Source of the DNA: Chamaecrista fasciculata | Lineage: Eukaryota; Streptophyta; Magnoliopsida; Fabales; Fabaceae | DNA length: 64,000 bases | NCBI GenBank assembly: GCA_003254925.1 | Contig: QANZ01052726.1 | Span: 52,174-116,173 of the forward strand | Direction: 5' to 3' | Part shown: positions 1-11,655 of the stretch, piece after piece | Position numbering within the stretch: the stretch's first letter is position 1 | Layout: each line of letters begins with the position of its first letter | Made by a program: the position numbers and the translations under genes | The notes under the pieces: model-generated | Database searches by the model: none | What the model saw: only the letters and a program-made list of their open reading frames with translations | What the model was told of the DNA's origin: nothing

Positions 1-659
1 AGATTAGGGACAAAGTGTAACAGTATTATAGCTCAGGAAATAATTAATTGTTATTTTTTATTTTTTCTTTTAAGTTTTAAGTTTCTAAGTCCATTAGCTA
101 TATAAAAGGCAAGTCCATTGATTACAGGTAAAATTTCATAAAGGTTCCGAGTTCCCCATAACCTTGGTACACAAATGTGAAATATTACGAGTTAAAAAAA
201 ATCGATAATGACTTCAATTTAAAGGTCCCCAAAATGAGTAGGAAGGTTAATATTCATGCCCTCAAAACAGGGGAAAAAAAGAAAAAATAAATAAAAGCTA
301 CACAAGTCTAACCTGGAAAGATCTATGAACACATTTAAGTTTCTTTTGTAACAAAATCATTACAAGACCAGTTTCAGCAGCACAAAAATCTATCAGTTCT
401 AAAGATCATATGGCACAATACACCGATGAGAAAAAAGGAGACAGCTTTAGAAGCTTTATTATGCAAAGAAAAACCTAACTTAAACAAACAAAACATCACT
501 AAATGGAGCAATTACTTCCACATAAATAATTGTTAAAGCCTGCAAATGCCGTCCAAGCATCACTAACCTCAGAATAACAAAAAAGTTATCCCTTGCTCCC
601 ATATAAAAAGGTTGAAACATATAGGCAGTGAAAGAATATTTTGCAGCACCGCTCCTCTC
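1..659. other. 3' flank of the VHA-c gene; no other gene seen
   Basis: AT-rich sequence next to the stop codon of the minus-strand V-ATPase gene. Its part nearest 659 should be the 3' UTR of that gene. I see no convincing coding exon, RNA gene or repeat on either strand. Confidence 0.5.
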
Positions 660-1989
660 CTATTCGGCTCTGGACTGGCCAGCACGAGAAGAAAGGATAA
701 TACCAACAATGAGACCATAGAGGGCAAGAGCTTCGGCGAAGATGAGGATGAGAATCATTCCCACAAAAAGTTTTGGCTGCTGTGCATTAGCTCTGAAGAA
801 GGAAATAAACTACTCAATTGGGGGATTTGACAGTCACCAATGTAACAATATCCATGTATCAAATTCATTACAAGCACAGGCTAGAACAAACAAATTCATA
901 CAATATTCAGCAGCTAAATGTTCATCAATCTACTTAATTTTATAAATGAACAACGATAGTTGCAGTAGCTTTTGTAGGCCCATCGGTAGGTATATATGGT
1001 ATTGAATATGACTATGGATTACAGAAATATAATAAAAATTCTAGAATTAAAACAAATTCTGGGGAAAAATAAGCAGAACATTAAGTTGTCAAGTAACCAA
1101 AAGCAAAATTTGATCACATATCATAAACTAAGGTAAAAAGATTGTATTTGTACCTAACACCAGCATCGCCGACAATACCAATAGCCATGCCAGCAGAAAG
1201 CCCAGCCAGCCCACAAGCAAGACCAGAGGATAGATGTGCATAACCATCAAAGAGGTAATAAGATTTAGCCTTGGGATTTATGCCAGTGCTGATTATGACA
1301 GCAATAATAAGGCCATAAATACCCAAAACTCCAGCCATGACAACAGGAACAATGGACTTCATCACCAACTCAGGTCTCATCACACCCATCGAAGCCACAC
1401 CTACGCCACTCTTTGCTGTTCCATAGGCGGCTCCCATACCTACGATCCAATTTAACTGAATCTTAATGCGATAGCTCTTCAATGAATGGAGAAGCTTGAA
1501 CATTTTTCAAATCTACAAAAAGAATTCAATGGTTCTAACTTCTACCGGACACTCTACACCCTATTCCTATTCAAAAAACTGAAGACAGGATATTTCTATC
1601 GAATTCAGAGTTCATACTCTGATCGTTGCATCAATTAGAAAGATTTCGACAAAATTAAATGCATTCTATGATCCAGAACTGATCAAAACACAGACAATCA
1701 TTATCTCCTGATGACATATATACAGACTGAAATCAACCGACAATCAAAGAACTAATTCAGCTACACCATCCCAATTTTTCATAGAATCAAAGACAAAACC
1801 ACATTATCGAGCACCGATTCAAAAGCAACTATATAGATCACAAAAAGACAAATGCAGATCTACTTCAAAAACAATAAAGTGATCGAGAAATTGAAGTTTA
1901 GAGATCCAATTACAGGAGAAAACAAGGGCAGCCGCAGCTCCGAGGAATCCGAAAAACGGTGCCGTCTCATCGCCGCTGAACGCAGTCAT
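660..1989 (-). CDS. VHA-c: V-type proton ATPase 16 kDa proteolipid subunit c
   Basis: Three coding exons on the minus strand: 1914-1989, 1154-1439 and 660-792 (495 nt, 164 aa), all with GT–AG junctions that keep the frame. Subunit c forms the rotating proteolipid ring of the Vo sector and carries protons across the vacuolar and other endomembranes. The protein starts [20 protein letters not shown] and ends AGQSRAE, as in plant VHA-c, and its length matches the family's 164-166 aa. It is four hydrophobic helices. The proton-binding glutamate lies in the last helix ([10 protein letters not shown], about residue 141). Intron 1 is about 470 bp and intron 2 about 360 bp. Plants usually have several nearly identical VHA-c paralogs, so the exact ortholog cannot be named. 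I see no damage to the coding frame. Confidence 0.97.
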
Positions 1990-2132
1990 TATCGGATCCG
2001 CAACGACGCCGAATAGATCTACAAATCTGAATGCTTCTCAGAGATCTTCCAATTTCCGATCTTTCTCGATCTCTGTGTGTACGGATTCTCTCGCCGGTGA
2101 GGAAAGGGACGTGAGAAATACGTGTTCGTGGC

Positions 2133-2139
2133 TTTTATA
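2133..2139 (-). promoter_or_regulatory. Probable TATA box of VHA-c
   Basis: Read on the minus strand this is TATAAAA, about 145 bp upstream of the VHA-c start codon. It would place transcription start near 2105 with a leader of about 115 nt. Inference from motif and distance only. Confidence 0.5.
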
Positions 2140-2697
2140 ATTAGACGTTCGGGTCGTTAAGTTGAGCCGGGTCGAATAATCCGATATATCGGCTAAATTA
2201 GATGTGCTTATTCCAATTGATCTGAACTCGGGCCCAATCTTCACCATTGCTTTTGGTTGAAGCTTTGCTAGGCCCATATTCCTTTCAAATGAAACAAATA
2301 ATACTATAATAGTGCGCTGCCTTTCGGGACATACGAAAAAAAAAAATGGTAAATTAGGTTTAGCCCATTTTCAGATAGGGTTCTTGTGGTTTAAAAAGTG
2401 TCAGATAGGGTCTATGTGGTTTGCTCCGTTAACAAAAAGGGTCCTGAGGTATATTTCCGTCCAAAATTTGATAGAATTTTTAGCTAAAATACTATTTTAA
2501 AACTCTAACTATTAATTTTTATGCGTTTGACTCCCTATTTGTATGAGAGGACTTTGACGCAAAAAAAGAAAAGTTTCATGGTAATAAATGACATTTCACC
2601 CTTCACTTTCTCTCCCTCTCTCTCCTCCAAGCCGCTTTCTACAATTTCCCTAACTCTCTTTCACCTTCAATTTTTGCAGTCGATTAAGGGCCTGTTT

Positions 2698-3937
2698 GGG
2701 AGCAAAAAGTTCAATCCAATCTCAATCCAATCTCAACTTATGAGATGAGATGAGATGATGTTGAAATTAGGATGAGATGAGATTATGTAGTGGTGTTTGG
2801 ATGGTTTGAGAGAAAATGATGTATAATAGGGTGTGAAATTATATAAAAGGGTATGTAATGATTGTGGTTAGGTGAAATAGGTTGTTGGATTTATTTATTT
2901 TGTATAGGGGTAGAAATGGTATGAAATAATGATGTTGAGATTGAGATTGAGATGAGATTGAGATGAGATATAGGTGTTTGGGTGGGGTTTGACTGAGGTT
3001 TGACTGGGATGATATTTGGATGAGATGCTCTTGGAAAGCGTGATTTCTCAATCCTATAGGATGATGGATTTTGGTCCATCCTATTGGATGAGATTATGGG
3101 GCAAAATGAAAATAACATTAAAATTCTTTTGAGAATGCAATTTGGTCCATAAATTTGTATCCGGCCAATTAATCAATNNNNNNNNNNNNNNNNNNNNNNN
3201 NNNNNNNNNNNNNNNNNNNNNNNNNNNNNNNNNNNNNNNNNNNNNNNNNNNNNNNNNNNNNNNNNNNNNNNNNNNNNNNNNNNNNNNNNNNNNNNNNNNN
3301 NNNNNNNNNNNNNNNNNNNNNNNNNNNNNNNNNNNNNNNNNNNNNNNNNNNNNNNNNNNNNNNNNNNNNNNNNNNNNNNNNNNNNNNNNNNNNNNNNNNN
3401 NNNNNNNNNNNNNNNNNNNNNNNNNNNNNNNNNNNNNNNNNNNNNNNNNNNNNNNNNNNNNNNNNNNNNNNNNNNNNNNNNNNNNNNNNNNNNNNNNNNN
3501 NNNNNNNNNNATATATATATATGAGGGAGAGAGAGGGAGTGGGTAGGTGGGTGTGTGAGAGATAGAGAGAAAAGGAGAGAGAGAAGTTTGTGTGTGTTTG
3601 TGAGTGAGTGAGAGGGAGAGAAAAAAAATTAATAAGAAATGATGGAGAGAGAGAAAATTATAAGTGTAATAAATGAGGGTATGTAAAATTACTATTTTGT
3701 CTAATTATCTTTTTTATATTTGTATTAGAGTGTAGGTAAATATAGGTATATAAATAGGGGTAGATTAGTAAATGTATGATAAATGGGATGATGATTTGGA
3801 TGAGATGAGGATTAGGATGAGATTGAGATGAGATTATGTGCCACACAAACACCCAAACTAGACTGTTCATCTAATTTTAGGTTGAGATTAGGATTGAAAT
3901 GGGATGAGATTGAGATGGGGCATCCCCAAACAGGCCC
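2698..3937. mobile_element. PIF/Harbinger-type non-autonomous element
   Basis: Terminal inverted repeats GGGCCTGTTTGGG / CCCAAACAGGCCC, flanked on both sides by the 3-bp target duplication TAA (2695-2697 and 3938-3940). That combination is diagnostic of PIF/Harbinger insertions. The interior is made of GATGAGATTGAGATGAGAT-like tracts near both ends and (TA)n/(GA)n simple sequence. It includes a 333-base assembly gap. No transposase reading frame is visible, though the gap could hide sequence. Confidence 0.75.
3178..3510. other. Assembly gap (333 N)
   Basis: Unresolved bases inside the Harbinger-type element, next to (TA)n and (GA)n microsatellite DNA, which probably caused the break. Any reading frame across it is an artefact. 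Confidence 0.99.
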
Positions 3938-5100
3938 TAAGAGTGGCGATTTTCCCAAAATTCCAAAATCCACATCTTAGACCTGCACATTAACAAATCT
4001 AGCTACAAAACCTGTTCATGCGAGTTTTTCTATATGAAGGAAAAAGAAAACCTAGAAGGAAAGGGAAAAGTCCGATCTAAAAATTACGATATTTTAACAC
4101 CAACAAACAAATACAATATTAATCAAAACTCGGAATGAGTACGGGCATAGATCGAAACCTTTGATGCCACCACCGAAGTGCACTAACTTAATCTCCCGTA
4201 TTGGAGGAGAGAGAGGGGGAGAGAAAGTGAAGGGTGAAATGTCGTTTATTACTTTGAAACTTTATTTTTTTTCGTCAAAATCCTCTTATACAAATAGGGA
4301 GTCAAACGCATAAAAGTAATTGTTAGGGTCTTAAAATAGTATTTTAGCCAAAATTTTCGTCAAATTTTGAACGAAAATATACCTCGAGACCTTTTTTGTT
4401 AACGGAGCAAACCACAATGACCCTATCTGACACTTTTTAAACCACAGGGACCCTATCTGAAAATGGGCCAAACCACATAACCTTTTGTATAATTTACCCT
4501 AAAAAAAATCAAATAATAATTATGGACCAAAAAAAATAATAATTATGTAACTTTTGTCTTGACCAAAAAATTATTTTTGTCAAATATTACTATCTTTCTA
4601 CAATGATATAATTCTAAAAATTTATGACCTCTCGTCTCTTAGAAACTTTATGCCACTAGACAATAAGTGGACAATAAGTCTTATCTACGGGAAATAAGAC
4701 TATATTTTACAATTGTCACAAAAAAAAATTTGGAGAGATAGAGAGAAAAAAAAAATAACAATTAAAGAAAAGCTCCTCAAAATTCATAAAAAAATGATCA
4801 ATTGAAATGGTGGAGGTGACTTTCAACTTACAAGCGTTAAAATCAGATCGAGACGGACAATCTAGCCAGTTCAACAGTCAACCAATTATTAGAACGAGTT
4901 GATTCAACTTAAAAACTAAATTATCAGTTAGACCGGATTTAACAGGCCAGAACCGTTGAATCGATGGTCCAACCGCCCACCAATTTATTTTATAATTTCA
5001 CATTTTAACTTTTAAATAAAAAAAATTAATGAAATCATATCTAAAACTCACTTAGTTTGTTTTATTTTATAAAAAAAAAAATTGATTTGCATAAAATTTA

Positions 5101-5438
5101 GGGTAAATTACACTTTGGTACCCAGTGGTTTGACTCTATTTCACTTTGGTACCATGTGCTTTGAAACTTGACACTTTGGTATCCTGTGGTATTCTCCATT
5201 AACACTTTGGTACCCTTTGGAGCTATTTTGTAATTTTAACCATAACAAATATTGTAAAAATTACATATTGACCCAAATTTTTTTTTAAAGTTTTTATTTT
5301 AGTCCCTAGATAATATGTATCCAGGGACCTATTTGTAATATTTTGAAAATATTTTGGGGTCAATATGTAATTTTTGCAAAATTTGCTATGGTTAAAATTA
5401 CAAAATATTTTCAAAGGGTACCAAAGTGTAATTTACCC
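5101..5438. repeat. Mutator-like foldback element, GGGTAAATTACACTTTGG family, copy 1
   Basis: The left arm has four CACTTTGGTACC-like modules, with the GG at 5117, 5148, 5178 and 5209. The right end is the inverted complement of the left terminus (AAAGTGTAATTTACCC). It is flanked by a perfect 9-bp direct duplication, TAAAATTTA, at 5092-5100 and 5439-5447. A 9-bp duplication is characteristic of Mutator-superfamily transposition. No coding capacity. Confidence 0.85.
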
Positions 5439-5527
5439 TAAAATTTATTACATCTAAAAATCTATCTAGCTATATATGTATTATAATGTCTTTATTTTAT
5501 GTCTTTGTATTATTCTTATAATGTACT

Positions 5528-7030
5528 CTGTTGGGAAATCAAGGAACTCCTCTGTGTTTCAATTACTTAAGGATCCGCGGAAACTGATTGCATATCCCTT
5601 ATCGCTGATTTTATTTTGATAATTCACAAAAATTTTGTAATAAATATTTTTGTTATGATGAGTGCTAATTGATTTAACACGATTTGATCATTATTGAAGC
5701 AAGATCATAATCATATCTTGATGAAAAAGGAAACAAAATCTGGACAGATTGCGCAAGTCTTAAATGAAGATCTTTGTGATTAATCCATGTGCTCTTGATT
5801 AGGAAACTTCTAATATGACTTGATCAAGTGCTGATTACATAATATCCTTGATTATAATTAATTTCCTGACTTGTAATTTATGTTTATTGCGAGGATCTAT
5901 ATATGGAAACTTTTCAAATCCTAATTGCCAGATCCTAACCAGTTTAATGCTAAATCCTTATGGAGCCAAAACGAAAATTTGAATTGAGTGGACAACAAGA
6001 ATAACATTTATGAATTGTGGACGTTGGAGCTAAATGAGCATTGAAGAAAATTGATAATTCTTGATGACCTAGCCGTTAGAGCATTTGGAAATCAAAGAAT
6101 TCAAATTATTTCCTTATGGAGCTTAACCTCAACGATGACTATATAAAGAAGAAGCCTTCAGACGTTGAAGACTACTAATTCTAATTTGTTCAAGCTGCTA
6201 TCAAGAGAATTCAGAGGCTTAGTGTTATTACATGTGTTGTAACCCTTAGTGGAATCCTTAGCGGAAAGAATCACTTAGTGTGAACTTACTCTTTGTGAGA
6301 GACACCATCTACTTCATCTATATTGTTTGATTCGTTCGAAACCTTAATGGTAGTAGGTTGCCTTTCTCGTTTGTTGTGAAACCCTAGTGGCGAGCCGTGT
6401 GTGGTTGCAAGATAAGAGGAGTTGTATAGGAACCTTGGAGATTGCCCGTGAGAATTTGTGGGGACTATAAAAGGGAGATTGTAAAACCTTAGGGGTGATC
6501 CTAATCTTAGATTGATTACATTATAATTGGTCGGTTGCCTACAAGTATTAATATACGAATTCCCTTGCCATTGCTCGAGGAGTGGACGTAGCATAGGGAG
6601 ACTTCCATATCAAGGATTATACTCTATGTGAACCACTATAAATCGTGGTGTCAATCTCTCTATCCCTTAACTCTTTACTATTTCGCTTTTTATATTCTTG
6701 AGTTAAGTTTTGGAAAAGGTTTTGATACAAAGGTTTTGATAAAAGTGTTGTTAAGGAGACAAAACTGTTTTTAAGGAAACGAACTGTCTTTAGAGGAAGT
6801 GATCTGTTTCTAATGAAGTGATTTTTTCACTGAAGGAACTGAGCACCTGGATAAGGAACTGAAGGTTTTCGTGAAGGAACTAAGGTTTTTATATAAAGGA
6901 ACTGATTTTAAGTGAACCTTCTGGTTAAGGAAATGACTTTCAGTAAAGAACTGATTTTATATAAGGAACTCCTTAACAGTTTGCGAAAAAGTTTTCAGAT
7001 CCTATTCACCCCCTCTTGGATCTCCTTGAT
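5528..7030 (+). mobile_element. Probable Copia-type LTR, solo or remnant
   Basis: Starts TGTTGGGAAATC and contains a TATA-like CTATATAAAG near 6140. Near its end is the CTATTCACCCCCTCTTGGAT-type tract that in many plant Copia elements lies just before the LTR end. There is no primer-binding site and no gag-pol sequence. I could not find a clean CA terminus or target duplication, so the boundaries are approximate. The stretch 7031-7711 beyond it is AT-rich with no gene seen. Confidence 0.4.
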
Positions 7031-7711
7031 GCATTTTGCCTAATATACTTTATTTCATTTTAACAAAAAAAAATGTTGAATTATTAATTTTAATTGTGTG
7101 TATATAATGTTTATATTTTATATATAATAAAATTAATTAATATTGATTATTTATTGCATCATCTAGTTCGACCAATGGTTAAACCGATCAAACCATAAAC
7201 CAAACACTTGTTCGAGTCATTAAACGATTCAACATTATAAGAAAATGAGAGAAAACGTATTGCCATGCATTTAGAGCTACTGATAGACCAAGTTTGGACT
7301 ACTCAAATTCAAGCCCATAAACCTTTTATGTAAATGAATTTTGGCTTAGATCAAAGCCCAAATAAAATATACCCAATATAATGAGCCAATTATTTATCCA
7401 AGATACTCCAAACTTGTTTTTCTTTTGAAATGATTTTATGGTTATATGGTCTTTTCCTATAAAATATTTATGTATAAGTTAAAAACTACATTGACTATAA
7501 AATTTATCTCAACTAAATTAATATTTTATTAATAAATAAATCAAATTAAATTTTTTTATTAATATAAATATCTTTAAATTATTATATAATTAATTATTTT
7601 ATCACTGTACACAAGTTAAAACTATATAAGATAAAATTTGACTTAAAATTAATTTTTAATAAGATGAAATGAAAGATAATGAATTAACTCGATTTGACCT
7701 AAAAAAGAAAA

Positions 7712-9024
7712 GAGAAAACCTACTTTTTGGTCCCTCAATTGTGACTGAGTCGATGATTTGGTCCCTGAATTGTGGGAAACTACAACTCAGTCCCTCAATT
7801 GTATACTTCCGTCTACGTTTTGGTCTCTCAGGTGTGGTCCGTCAGTTATAGAGCTGTTAAGTGATGACGTGTCACTGTTAAGTGCTTAGGTTGCTGTTAA
7901 ATGTTGAGTTTACATCCAAATAATATATTCCTACTCATTTTTCATTATACACCTCATAAAAAGGACTTATATGCAATATATTATAACATTTCAATATCAA
8001 AACACAAAAATAACCAAGGGCCATTATGAAATTTTCACTCTCCTCTTCTTCATCTTCTTCTTCAACTTCTCAGCCGTCATCGTCATCTCTTCACCAACAA
8101 TTCGACTGGACCATCACTCTGTTTTCCCTTTCCACTCTCCCCACTGTCCCTTTCCACTCACACATTTACAATTTTTTCACACTACCATCTTCTTCTTCTT
8201 CTTCTTTCACTCTGTGAAATGTTCGAATTCTCAGATCTTTCCGATGTCGACGACTCTGCCGCCATCAACGACATCATCTCTCAAGTTCAAGACCCTTGCG
8301 TTTTGGAGCAAGTCTCCGCCATCAAATGCTCTGGCTTCACCGACTTTGCTCTCCCCACCGATCTTGAATCTCGATTCCGCAGAAGGAGGTGAAGACAACG
8401 GCGAAACCTAAACAAAATCCGGATTCATCGGCATCATCATCGTCGTCTCCTCCTCTAAAGATAGGTTGTTTCTTGTGCTCTCCGAAGAAGGACTACTCGA
8501 AGAAGAAGAAAAGCAAGGAGAATATTGGGCGTCGAAATCTGGGTGAAACGATGACGATGGAGGCTGAGAAGTTGAAGAAGAAGATGGAGAAGAGGAGAGT
8601 GTGAAAATTTCATAATGGCCCTTNGGCGTCGGAATCTGTGTGAAACGATGACGATGGAGGCTGAGAAGTTGAAGAAGAAGATGGAGAAGAGGAGAGTGTG
8701 AAAATTTCATAATGGCCCTTGGTTTGTTTTTGTGTTTTGATATTGAAATGTTATAATATGTTGCATATAAGTCCTTTTTATGAGGTGTAAAATGAAAAAT
8801 GAGTAGGAATATATTATTTGGATGTCAACTCAGCATTTAACTGCTACCTAAGCACTTAACAGTGACACGTCATCACTTACAGCTCTATAACTGACGGACC
8901 ACACCTGAGGGACCAAAACGTAGACGAAAGTATACAATTGAGGGACTGAGTTGTAGTTTCCCACAATTCAGGGACCAAATCATCGACTCAGTCACAATTG
9001 AGGGACCAAAAAGTAGGTTTTCTC
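7712..9024. mobile_element. Pack-MULE-like foldback carrying a captured gene fragment
   Basis: Inverted termini (GAGAAAACCTACTTTTTGG at the left) are flanked by a perfect 10-bp duplication AAAAAGAAAA at 7702-7711 and 9025-9034. The outer arms carry TTTGGTCCCTCAATTGT-like modules with their GTCCCT at 7730, 7761, 7790 and 7823. The interior holds a fragment of a protein gene (8219-8526). The right inner arm (about 8530-8610) is repeated at 8625-8715 across a single N at 8624, which looks like an assembly join. No transposase, so it moved in trans if at all. Confidence 0.8.
8219..8526 (+). pseudogene. Captured fragment of an unidentified plant gene inside a foldback
   Basis: From the ATG at 8219 a 57-codon frame begins MFEFSDLSDVDDSAAIND, continues ISQVQDPCVLEQVSAIKCSG and reaches TDLESRF before a TGA at 8390-8392. 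The next frame then encodes a continuing low-complexity and lysine-rich piece (KIGCFLCSPKKDYSKKKK). Codon use and GC content are much more gene-like than the arms. It reads like the N-terminal part of a host gene with an internal deletion or frameshift. I do not recognise the parent with certainty and assign no function. Confidence 0.55.
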
Positions 9025-9966
9025 AAAAAGAAAACTCCAAGTGCTAACCACCACGTGATGTTTTTGAGTGACAAGACAGCTCATAATTACTAGACAGCTC
9101 ATAAATCATAATATAACCAACCCAACGGTCCACACATGTGACAAGTACTTGATTAAAACAGTAAACATTTTAATTTTTATAAGTCAGGTTTTGAATTCAA
9201 AACATCGCCAAGAAAACAAGAAATAGAAGCATATGGTTACTATAATAAAAAAAAAACTAATATACCGTACCAAAAAAACTAATATATAATTAAAGTAAAT
9301 ATAATTTATTAGAATATAAGACGAAAGAAAATTATTTTTTCTTCATTAATATTTCTAATTTTTCATATTTGTTTTATCTTTAAGGACGTTTATTGTTTTA
9401 TTGTCATCTTAAAATTATTGTATTTAAAAAATTATAATATATAAATTAATCATTAACCTGTGGGGACACCTAATTAAAATATTCTGGACCGTCATAGCAA
9501 AATTATTTTTGTGTCGACATTTGATAACCGTATATGGGCCTAAGCAATTAAGGCCACTGTCGGTCAGATGTTTTTCCCCTTAAAACAAAGTTTTTATAGG
9601 TTCAACTATCTGCCAAATTGTATTTTCGATCTTATATGTTTAAGATGAATTTCAATTCAGCCTTTTATAGTTTTCCGTCACAAATTGTTTCTGCATGTTT
9701 CTATCATTTTTTACTTAGGTCCCAACAATTGTACGAAAAGTTATATCTTTTTCATTTCAAGTTCAACAATGACGAGTTCTAATATTGTTTTTTACTAGTC
9801 ATTTCTCTATCCAATTAAGGTAATTAGTAAACAAGATTAAATCGAACTCCGAACATGGGAAGCTTGTTTTACAATAAAACAAGTAAGATGGTCATATCTT
9901 GTTTTAAATTCACATGCGACTAGTTCACAATTATAAGTCACTCTTAACGAATCATTTTCTTATTAA
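9025..9966. other. Intergenic AT-rich DNA, no gene seen
   Basis: From about 9590 it contains fragments of a dispersed repeat (words such as GTCGGTCAGATG, ATATCTTTTTCATTTCAAG, GTTCAACAATGACGAG) that recurs at 10120-10640, 26860-27560, 31560-32045, 45590-45880 and 55780-56110. No coding exon visible. Confidence 0.5.
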
Positions 9967-10114
9967 GGGTCCGTTTGGTAAGGTTGGGGGTATGTAAAGG
10001 AAAGAGTTTTACAAGGGAAAAATTGTGAGGGAAAGGAAAAGTAGTTGAGGGAATGTAAAGTAGGTAAAGATTGAAAGTGTTTGGTATAAAAAGGTAGGGG
10101 ANCCAAACGGAGCC
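9967..10114. mobile_element. Tourist-like MITE (PIF/Harbinger), copy 1
   Basis: Termini GGGTCCGTTTGG and CCAAACGGAGCC form an inverted repeat with one mismatch, flanked by TAA on both sides (9964-9966 and 10115-10117). A second, truncated copy at 60766-60973 shares the interior word AAAGATTGAAAGTGTTTGG. A single N at 10102 marks a place where interior sequence is probably missing. Confidence 0.8.
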
Positions 10115-10117
10115 TAA

Positions 10118-11087
10118 GTGTAAACTGTTTCCAAATGAAGTAACTTGAATTTGAAACCAAAAAGTGCAAAATTACGAAAAGTCGATTTCAAACTCACTTT
10201 CAGGTTTGATTTGACCTTATTTTTTTATGATCATAACTGATAATAAAATACTTGTCAAAAGTAATAAATCGTCGCGTTCAAATTTGAAACGAGAGAGATA
10301 TGACAAATTTCACTAGTTTGGTCGTGAAATGAGCTACCTATTTTCAGGAACCACTTTGACTTTATTTGCTAACAACCTCAATTGAATAAAAGAAATGACT
10401 CGTCAAAAGTAACACATAATTCCATACTTGTCGCACTCAAATTTGAAATGCGAGATATAAACTCGTTCAGTCGTGCAGATTAAATAGTGAAAAAAATTAT
10501 GAAAATATGTAAGACTAATCTTACAACAAAAAAAACAGATAAAGGACTGGATTGAAATCTTCCTTAAATATACAGGATCAAATCGACAATTTAGCCCAAA
10601 ATTAATAACCATCGAGTACGAATTTCATAATAATGGTGTACTTTACCCAAATGCCCAAGAATTATAGAAGTATGGAGTAAACCGATATTACCGAACTTGT
10701 ATAATGAGCCAGTTGGGGGGTCATGAATAAGTATTTGTACATGTATTAATATGTATATAATATATTACTGGTAGCTGAGCGCACGAGCCACCTGCCCCAA
10801 AATATAAAGTTTTTAAAATGAGACAAAGTAACGGTTTAAGGTTGAATAGTTATGAAGGTTGGATTGTCAAATAAATAAAAATAATATATTTAGTTTAATA
10901 TAATAAAATACATAATAAACTTTTTAAATTTAAATTTTATTAAGTAAGAAAGTGAAAATTAAGAAGATAAAAAATCACATATATTGAAGTGAAAAGTGAA
11001 AACTATTAAGTAGTGTATTATTTTGATCTAAACATAATAAGAAAAAAAAACATTTAAAATAGCATCATTTTAATCAAGAAAAAAAAA
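10118..11087. repeat. Dispersed non-coding repeat and AT-rich DNA
   Basis: 10120-10640 repeats the theme seen inside the foldback at 45471-45977: blocks about non-match to any protein, with words like AAATTTGAAACGAGAGAGAT and TTGACCTTATTTGCTAACA. The remainder to 11087 is AT-rich. No gene seen. Confidence 0.4.
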
Positions 11088-11519
11088 AGGTAAATTACAC
11101 TTTGGTACCCTGTGGTTTGACCCTATTTCACTTTGGTACCCTGTGGTTTGAAACTTGACACTTTGGTACCCTGTGGTATTCTCCATTAACACTTTGGTAC
11201 CCTTTGGAGTTATTTTGTAATTTTAACCATGATAAATTTTGCAAAAATTACATATTGACCCCAAAAAGTTTTTAAAAAATTACAAATAGGTCCCTAGATA
11301 CATATTATCTAGGGACTAAAATGAAAACTTTAAAAAAATTTAGGGGTCAATATGTAATTTTTGCAAAATTTATTATGGTTAAAATTACAAAATAGCTCCA
11401 AAGGGTACCAAAAAGTATTAAAGGAGAATACCACAGGGTACCAAAGTGTCAAGTTTCAAACCACAGGGTACCAAAGTGAAATAGGGTCAAACCACAGGGT
11501 ACTAAAGTGTAATTTACCC
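11088..11519. repeat. Mutator-like foldback, GGGTAAATTACACTTTGG family, copy 2
   Basis: Same family as 5101-5438 but with a more complete right arm. CACTTTGGTACCCTGTGG modules in the left arm are mirrored by CCACAGGGTACCAAAGTG in the right arm, so most of the element can fold into one long hairpin. It lies between A-runs, which hides any target duplication. Confidence 0.85.
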
Positions 11520-11540
11520 AAAAAAAAGAACAAAAAAGCA

Positions 11541-11655
11541 TGAACCGGTCAATCCCAAAACCAGTCGGTTCAAGACGGTTTTCTCGGTTCTTGGTCTGTT
11601 CGGTTTTGTACTCAACTCTAACCGGTTCCCAGTTCAACCGGTTCGGTCTGATTTT
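11541..11655. repeat. Fragment of the AACCGGTT foldback family
   Basis: Dense words such as GAACCGGTCAATCCC, AACCAGTCGGTTC and TTCAACCGGTTCGGTC, like the arms of the element at 16611-17137. Only one arm is present. The stretch from here to 12610 is AT-rich with no gene seen. Confidence 0.55.

Larger units (their letters stand above)
2347..4500. repeat. Long-arm foldback element interrupted by a Harbinger-type insertion
   Basis: Inverted arms of roughly 300 bp: GGTAAATTAGG at the left pairs with the complement of the right end (TAATTTACCCT). Both arms carry CAGATAGGGT / ACCCTATCTG units about 30 bp apart and a GTTAACGGAGCAAACCA-type block. Further in, both hold the same pyrimidine-rich or purine-rich stretch (near 2600 and 4220). 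It sits in an A-run, so a target duplication cannot be resolved. A second element (2698-3937) is nested in its centre. No coding capacity seen. Confidence 0.75.
4835..7235. repeat. Possible split foldback of the AACCGGTT family
   Basis: The stretch 4835-4985 is rich in CCAGTTCAAC / AACCGTTGAA words. The stretch 7165-7235 has TTCGACCAATGGTTAAACCG and TTAAACGATTCAAC. Their complementarity suggests the two arms of one element of the family seen intact at 16611-17137, here separated by the insertions at 5101-5438 and 5528-7030. The pairing is loose, so this is tentative. Confidence 0.3.

Noticed and set aside
3142..3546. 134-codon frame on the plus strand
   Set aside because: Runs through the 333-N gap and simple repeats.
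6286..6594. 102-codon minus-strand frame
   Set aside because: Lies in the LTR-like segment, no domain, and no splice or promoter support.
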